Shown: positions 63,601 to 64,000 of the stretch, piece after piece
Layout: every line of letters starts with the position of its first letter
Numbering within the stretch: the stretch's first letter is position 1
DNA from: Blastocladiella emersonii ATCC 22665
Taxonomy: Eukaryota > Blastocladiomycota > Blastocladiomycetes > Blastocladiales > Blastocladiaceae
Reading direction: 5' to 3'
Length of the DNA stretch: 64,000 nucleotides
Assembly (NCBI GenBank): GCA_025594325.1
Contig: JANHCV010000001.1
Coordinates: 4,154,001-4,218,000, forward strand
Position numbers and translations under genes: made by a program
Notes under the pieces: generated by a model
What the model saw: the letters and a program-made list of their open reading frames with translations, nothing else
What the model was told of the DNA's origin: nothing
The model's database searches: none

Positions 63601-64000
63601 TGGCCGTGACCGCCGCAGCCGCGGCCGCAGCAACCAGCGGGATCACCCGCCCGCTCCCGCGCACCCGGACCGTGTCGGGCGCGACGAGCACGCCGTCGCT
63701 CGCCCCGACTACCGTCCTCACGCAGCTCGTCGAGTGGTCGCCCGAGCGGCCCGCTACGGCACCCACGGGCGTGCGCGCTCGCACGCAGTCGGTTCATGCC
63801 GACCTCGAGCGGCGCCGCTTCTCGCCCACCCCGCCGCCCCCGCCGCCCGTCCCTGCGCTGCCCCGGCAGCCGACGCCGACTTTCGGTCATCCTGTGCCGT
63901 ACGTTGCTGCGTCGGTACCTCGACCCTGGTGATCGACTCTGACCATCCGTGACGCGTGTAGGGATCCCGTGCGAGTCCAGTACATGGTCGACTCGGTGCG
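60653..64000 (+). CDS. SLC12-type cation-chloride cotransporter, partial at the right edge
   Basis: Exons 60653-60958, 61030-61167, 61250-61304, 61369-61851, 61923-63258, 63320-63898 and 63962 onward; the gene leaves the window. It moves chloride with K+ and/or Na+; fungal relatives such as Vhc1 act at the vacuole. After ~100 hydrophilic residues comes the family start LGILIGVLGPDLQNMLNIVL, FIRLPMVIGVAGIGL. Then TLSTTISMSAIISNG, QGGAYMFISRTMGRELGGSM, MLPRGTLIAVGSS, the span with AALQSMMGAQRIFRAMARDN, and WRPTWQIYHWTTSLAGGILC. The C-terminal domain has TIDIYWIMYDGRIMMLLTFL. The acceptor at 61922 gives VRRPAAMLPRGT; one at 61937 would drop five residues. The exon 6 donor at 63899 (gtacgt) is the only one that gives a normal intron length and a sensible exon 7 start. 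Confidence 0.9.

Noticed and set aside
1-64000. CRISPR arrays, bacterial operons or phage-like modules
   Set aside because: No direct-repeat/spacer pattern, no ribosome-binding sites; genes carry spliceosomal introns and eukaryotic families throughout.

Overview
The window looks like nuclear DNA of a GC-rich fungus. It has short introns (mostly 56-82 nt), codons ending in G or C, and compact genes on both strands with no operons. Several genes point to a flagellated, zoospore-forming lineage: an EF-hand/WD-repeat protein of the WDR49/EFCAB8 type and an MFI (C11orf65)-like protein, both families tied to cilia in animals, plus a class I-type PI 3-kinase that yeasts and moulds lack. Blastocladiomycota (Allomyces/Blastocladiella-like) is my best guess; this is inference, not something the sequence proves. 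The 5' splice site is unusual: 25 of 37 modelled introns start GTACG and only one starts GTAAG.

Left part (1-34.2 kb): an unrecognised protein, an MFI-like protein, the Golgi retrieval receptor RER1, the ribosome-biogenesis factor CGR1, a polytopic membrane protein fused to a GT31/DUF604-like glycosyltransferase, an unrecognised 310-aa protein, a 2129-aa PI 3-kinase with extra Ras-binding-like domains, a secreted GYNK-repeat protein, an MFSD1-like transporter, the EF-hand/WD protein, the splicing factor CWF19, sorting nexin 3, exosome subunit RRP42, an epsin and adenylosuccinate synthetase.

Middle part (34.5-52.0 kb): a giant inverted repeat. Two 7,489-bp arms (34837-42325 and 44064-51552) appear identical in reverse complement, position x pairing with 86389-x. 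Each arm carries a tyrosinase with a GPI-anchor-like tail, an F-box/leucine-rich-repeat protein and a secreted protein with a somatomedin-B-like cysteine cluster. The 1,738-bp centre holds a dead, doubly truncated ABCC-type transporter fragment. Outside the arms the repeat continues for a few hundred bases in strongly diverged form, so the perfect arms end abruptly inside older homology, as expected from gene conversion (or from an assembly error, which must be excluded).

Right part (52.1-64 kb): histone H2A with an SQEF tail, tRNA-dihydrouridine synthase 3, an RCC1-repeat protein, a small acidic protein, a large acidic WD-like protein, and most of an SLC12 cation-chloride cotransporter that runs off the right edge.

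Most of the window is housekeeping. Shared themes are vesicle traffic and phosphoinositides (RER1, SNX3, epsin, PI3K) and RNA metabolism (CGR1, CWF19, RRP42, DUS3). The unusual material is the PI3K architecture, the palindrome with its secreted/cell-surface cargo, the membrane-glycosyltransferase fusion and the splice-site consensus.
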